Assembly: GCA_028706585.1 (NCBI GenBank)
Contig: JAQTVX010000064.1
Span: 1 to 9,413 of the forward strand
DNA from: Candidatus Krumholzibacteriia bacterium
GTDB taxonomy: Bacteria > Krumholzibacteriota > Krumholzibacteriia > Krumholzibacteriales > Krumholzibacteriaceae
Length of the DNA: 9,413 nt
Direction of reading: 5' to 3'
In this document: positions 6,462-9,413 of the stretch, piece by piece
Layout: every line of letters starts with the position of its first letter
Position numbering within the stretch: position 1 is the stretch's first letter
Translations under genes and position numbers: made by a program
The notes under the pieces: generated by a model
Seen by the model: the letters and a program-made list of their open reading frames with translations, nothing else
What the model was told of the DNA's origin: nothing
Databases searched by the model: none

Positions 6462-7556
6462 ATGAAGCTCGCGCTAATGGGTATTTCCAATTCGGGCCGC
6501 ACGACGATTTTCAACGGCCTTACCGGGCAAGATGCAGCGACGGCATGCTATGCCGGAGCTGAAACGAAACCCAACGTGGCCGTCGTCAAGGTGCCGGACC
6601 ACCGTATCGATCAGCTCGCTTGTGTATTCAAGCCGAAGAAGATCACTTATGCCACAGTTGAATACATGGACTATCTTGGATTGACCAAGGGGGACGCCGA
6701 ACAGAATGGAAAGGTCATCGATTTTCTGAAGAATGCCGACGCGCTCGTATACGTGCTCCGCGGTTTCGACGATGAGCACGTGGCGCATCCACTCGGCGGG
6801 GTCGATCCGGTGCGCGACTTCGATACTCTCGAAACAGAGTTGCTGATCTTCGATCTCGATCTGACCGAAAAGAGGCTGCTGCACATGGAGGAGGCCGCGA
6901 GACGCGGCAAGCCGCCGCATAAAGATGAACGCTCGGCCGTCCTCGCGTGCAAGGAAACCCTGGAGAAGGGAATGCCCCTGCGCTGCATGGAATTCGACGA
7001 AACGCAGAAGCTGGCCCTGAAGCATCTCACCTTCATCTCGAGCCTGCCCGTAATGGCGGTGATCAACGTGGCCGAGTGCGATCTCAAGAGCGAGAGAAGC
7101 TCCGCCTGGCAGGAGGCGATCCGCGAAAGGACCGGCCGGTTCACGCTCGACCCAATGACTCCGATCGTTCTTTCAGGCAAGAGCGAGATGGAGATCGCAC
7201 GCCTCCCCCGCGAGGAAGCGGCTGAGTTTCTGAAGGATCTCGGAGTCGACGTTTCGGCGCGCGAACGTATGATCAAGGAATCCTACCAGATGCTCGGGCT
7301 GATCTCGTTTCTGACGGTCGGAGAAGACGAGGTCCGGGCCTGGACAATACGGAATGGCACTGAAGCGCGAACGGCCGCGGGAAAGATCCACACGGACCTC
7401 GAAAGAGGTTTCATCCGCGCGGAGGTTGTCTCCTACGATGACTTCATCGGCGTCGGAAGCCTGGCCGCCGCGCGCGCGAAAGGGTTGCTGCGTCTCGAGG
7501 GAAAGACGTACATCGTTCGGGACGGCGACATCATCGACTTCAGATTCAGCGTATGA
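6462..7556 (+). CDS. YchF/Obg-family P-loop NTPase with TGS domain (divergent DUF933 paralogue)
   Basis: Cytosolic TRAFAC-class NTPase of the YchF branch (364 aa), a family that binds ribosomes and prefers ATP; the role of this divergent branch is unknown. G1/P-loop is GISNSGRTT (7-15), where YchF normally has GLPNVGKST, so Lys is replaced by Arg13. G3 is DYLG (70-73) and G4 is NVAE (202-205), keeping the NxxE form linked to ATP rather than GTP preference. His109 aligns with the catalytic His of E. coli YchF. A helical insert spans about 135-190. The C-terminal TGS/DUF933 domain (about 281-362) is well conserved: VRAWTIRNGT, AAGKIHTDLERGFIRAEV and YIVRDGDIIDFRF. AAGGGG (6451-6456) lies five bases before ATG 6462. 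It is divergent from the lipoprotein gene and stands alone. The whole reading frame is intact, so it is not a pseudogene. Confidence 0.88.
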   Translation: MKLALMGISNSGRTTIFNGLTGQDAATACYAGAETKPNVAVVKVPDHRIDQLACVFKPKKITYATVEYMDYLGLTKGDAEQNGKVIDFLKNADALVYVLRGFDDEHVAHPLGGVDPVRDFDTLETELLIFDLDLTEKRLLHMEEAARRGKPPHKDERSAVLACKETLEKGMPLRCMEFDETQKLALKHLTFISSLPVMAVINVAECDLKSERSSAWQEAIRERTGRFTLDPMTPIVLSGKSEMEIARLPREEAAEFLKDLGVDVSARERMIKESYQMLGLISFLTVGEDEVRAWTIRNGTEARTAAGKIHTDLERGFIRAEVVSYDDFIGVGSLAAARAKGLLRLEGKTYIVRDGDIIDFRFSV

Positions 7557-7610
7557 GCCGCCTCGCCGGCGCTCCCATCGTGCCTGCAGGACCACCGCAG
7601 AATTAACTAA

Positions 7611-7639
7611 TTGACAAAAGCTCGTCCTGGTGGGATAAT
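7611..7639 (+). promoter_or_regulatory. Near-consensus sigma-70 promoter for the glycosyltransferase-like gene
   Basis: TTGACA (7611-7616, perfect -35) and GATAAT (7634-7639, 5 of 6 for -10) are 17 bases apart, the optimal spacing, in a locally AT-rich gap. Transcription would start near 7646, giving a leader of about 120 bases before the ATG at 7768. A short inverted repeat, AATTA-AC-TAATT (7601-7612), abuts and partly overlaps the -35 box. Confidence 0.75.
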
Positions 7640-7767
7640 CAACCCAATAGCGGCAAATTATTCGTTCAACATAAGTAGAAAATCCAAGAGCGGAATGCGC
7701 GTGCCCGCTTCTGAAGGCGGCACCTGCAAGTAGTTCGTATCCAACGGGAGCATCCGGAGAAGGGATT

Positions 7768-9413
7768 ATGCTGTCGGCCGGGGACTATTCCGTCAGAAAA
7801 TCATATCTTTTCGTCGTTGTCATTCTGTACCTTCTGGCGGGAATATTCCTCCTGAGATTTTTCCGCTATTGGATAAATCCGGACGCGACTTCGTACATAT
7901 CGATCGCCGAGAAGTATATTCGCGGCGACGTTTGGCACGCCGTCAACGCGTTCTGGGGGCCGCTCGTGTCCTGGCTGCTGATGCCGTTCATCGCATTCGG
8001 CGCGTCCCCGGCCCTGGGCGCGAAAATGCTCTCGCTATGCATAGGAGTGTTCGCGATAGCGAGCATTCATTGTCTATCCAGGCGCTTCGAGATATCGGAT
8101 TCGCAGCGGCTGCTGTCGCTCCTCTTCCTGTTGCCGACGTTCCTCTTCTTCACGCTTTACGATTTTACGCCGGATCTTCTCCTGGCGAGCTTTCTCGCCT
8201 TTTATCTCTATGTATTGCTCGACCGCGATTATCCCCGGAGCGCTCGGCAGGGCGCCGCGTGCGGAATATTCGCGGCCCTCGCGTATCTGTCGAAGGCTTA
8301 CGCGCTGCCTTTCTTTGTTCTGCATTTCGCCCTCTGCAACGCTTTCGTCTATATCAAGGGCGACCGTCAAAAACGGCGCCTGGTCCTGCGGAGCTGTCTG
8401 CTGGGATATGCCGTTGCCATCGCCATAAGCGGCATCTGGATAGGATGCTTCAGCGCGAAATACGGGCGATTCATATTCTGCAGCGCCGGGAAATATAACC
8501 ACGAACGCCTGGGTTTCGCGGAGAGAGGACTTCCGCCGATTTACAAGCGCTTCCTGGTGCCGCCGAACGAGACGGCCACTCACGCATGGGAGGATCCGAA
8601 TTATATCCGTCTGAAATCCTGGAGCCCGCTCCAATCAGTGCAGGCCTTCAAGTATCAGATCGGCATGGTGCGTTCGGCGATCGTCCTGTCCATAATGGCG
8701 TACAACTGGTTCTCGTTGTTCTCAATTGCCATCCTGGCGGTGATGCTCGTCAGCCTGTGTACGCAAGCGGGAGAGAGCATGGTCGCACAGCGAACAGACT
8801 TGTTTTCGATGCTGGCCATCGGCATATATAGCTGTGGATTCCTGCCGCTCGGGATAGTGCAGGAGAGGTACATGTTGATCTGCGATTTTCTGCTGGTTCT
8901 TCTGGGGGTGCAGCTCATCGCGGCGGCGCAGCGCGGCAAGCATCTGAGTGAAAAGAGAAAGGCCGCGATCCTCGTGCTGCTTCTCATTTCTTTCTGCGTC
9001 ATGCCGGCTCGGGCTTTGAAGAAACACGCGAATGAGGGCAGGTCGTCCTACCTCATGAGCGTCCGATTAACCGATGAATGCCATATCAAGGGAGATATCG
9101 TCTCGAACGCGAATTATGCGGACATGCTGCAAGTCGCGTTCTGGACCGGGAACAGATACTTCGGCATATTGGACGATAGCATTCCGGAGCCCCAGCTCCT
9201 CGACACGCTGCGGACGCACAATATCGCCTATTACTTCTTGTGGAGCGCGTCCGACACGGCTCTGAGCCTTCCCGGCTATGTGGAGTCGACATTGAGCGGG
9301 GTGCCGGATCTGAGAATCTACGCCATCCAGGCGCCGAATCCTCCCGCCCCCTTACTGATCGGCCACCACCGCAGTCCCGGCCGCCTCTATCCGCGTCGCC
9401 TGCGAACCCATAT
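7768..9413 (+). CDS. GT-C-fold multi-pass membrane glycosyltransferase-like protein, 3' end outside window
   Basis: An uninterrupted frame of 548 codons runs off the right edge. GGAG (7756-7759) lies eight bases before ATG 7768. The product begins with a membrane segment (about 12-31), then a short loop NPDATSYISIAEKYIRGD (37-54) with Asp39, resembling the acidic first loop of GT39/PMT-like GT-C enzymes, followed by WGPLVSWLLMPF. Later features typical of this superfamily are YDFTPDLLLASF (131-142), YLSKAYALPFF (173-183) and QERYML (365-370), with roughly ten membrane segments to about residue 412. A soluble C-terminal part (about 430-520, with IVSNANYADMLQVAFWTGN) resembles the extracytoplasmic tail of such proteins. 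These enzymes move a sugar from a polyprenyl-phosphate carrier onto lipid or protein outside the cytoplasmic membrane. No sugar pathway genes are visible here, so donor and acceptor are unknown. The last 27 visible residues are Pro/Arg-rich and look unlike the rest. Confidence 0.78.
   Translation, partial: MLSAGDYSVRKSYLFVVVILYLLAGIFLLRFFRYWINPDATSYISIAEKYIRGDVWHAVNAFWGPLVSWLLMPFIAFGASPALGAKMLSLCIGVFAIASIHCLSRRFEISDSQRLLSLLFLLPTFLFFTLYDFTPDLLLASFLAFYLYVLLDRDYPRSARQGAACGIFAALAYLSKAYALPFFVLHFALCNAFVYIKGDRQKRRLVLRSCLLGYAVAIAISGIWIGCFSAKYGRFIFCSAGKYNHERLGFAERGLPPIYKRFLVPPNETATHAWEDPNYIRLKSWSPLQSVQAFKYQIGMVRSAIVLSIMAYNWFSLFSIAILAVMLVSLCTQAGESMVAQRTDLFSMLAIGIYSCGFLPLGIVQERYMLICDFLLVLLGVQLIAAAQRGKHLSEKRKAAILVLLLISFCVMPARALKKHANEGRSSYLMSVRLTDECHIKGDIVSNANYADMLQVAFWTGNRYFGILDDSIPEPQLLDTLRTHNIAYYFLWSASDTALSLPGYVESTLSGVPDLRIYAIQAPNPPAPLLIGHHRSPGRLYPRRLRTH

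Noticed and set aside
7869..8498. Plus-strand open frame of 209 codons within the glycosyltransferase-like gene
   Set aside because: Shadow frame: Arg-rich with no domain, inside an uninterrupted 548-codon frame encoding membrane helices and GT-C-like motifs.
8074..8634. Minus-strand open frame of 186 codons
   Set aside because: Antisense to the membrane protein; highly charged low-complexity product with no recognisable family.

Overview
The window is GC-rich, densely coded bacterial DNA from a diderm (Gram-negative) organism. It encodes a TolC-type outer-membrane channel, two predicted lipoproteins and an OmpA-type peptidoglycan-binding protein. The sequence alone does not fix the lineage. 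The combination of a split YbhF-type exporter and a divergent YchF paralogue would fit an uncultured Desulfobacterota-like or similar diderm phylum, but that is only an impression.

Region 1 (1-5527, + strand) is the 3' part of one operon for a tripartite ABC-2 exporter. The order is outer-membrane channel (5' end missing), lipoprotein-type membrane fusion protein, ATPase 1, ATPase 2, permease 1, permease 2. The first three junctions are 4-base ATGA overlaps, the next is an 8-base overlap and the last a 5-base gap, so translation is probably coupled throughout. The layout matches Escherichia coli ybhG-ybhF-ybhS-ybhR, except that the two ATPase halves of YbhF are separate genes and a TolC gene is included. 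The two ATPases carry complementary defects (no H-loop His in one, a degraded signature motif in the other). This predicts one working and one degenerate ATP site in the heterodimer.

Region 2 (5528-6461) holds a strong hairpin terminator between convergent genes, then a minus-strand gene for a YiaD-like lipoprotein (glycine zipper plus OmpA peptidoglycan-binding domain). A divergent intergenic region follows, with a plausible promoter overlapping a small palindrome.

Region 3 (6462-7556, + strand) encodes a YchF/Obg-family P-loop NTPase of the divergent DUF933 paralogue type. Its P-loop lysine is replaced by arginine.

Region 4 (7557-9413, + strand) has a near-consensus sigma-70 promoter, a leader of about 120 bases with a possible hairpin, and a long open frame that runs off the right edge. 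It encodes a GT-C-fold, multi-pass membrane glycosyltransferase-like protein.

I saw no mobile element, tRNA, rRNA or CRISPR array, and nothing here that amounts to a clearly new system. The best second-look items are the asymmetric split ATPase pair and the lysine-less P-loop of the YchF paralogue.
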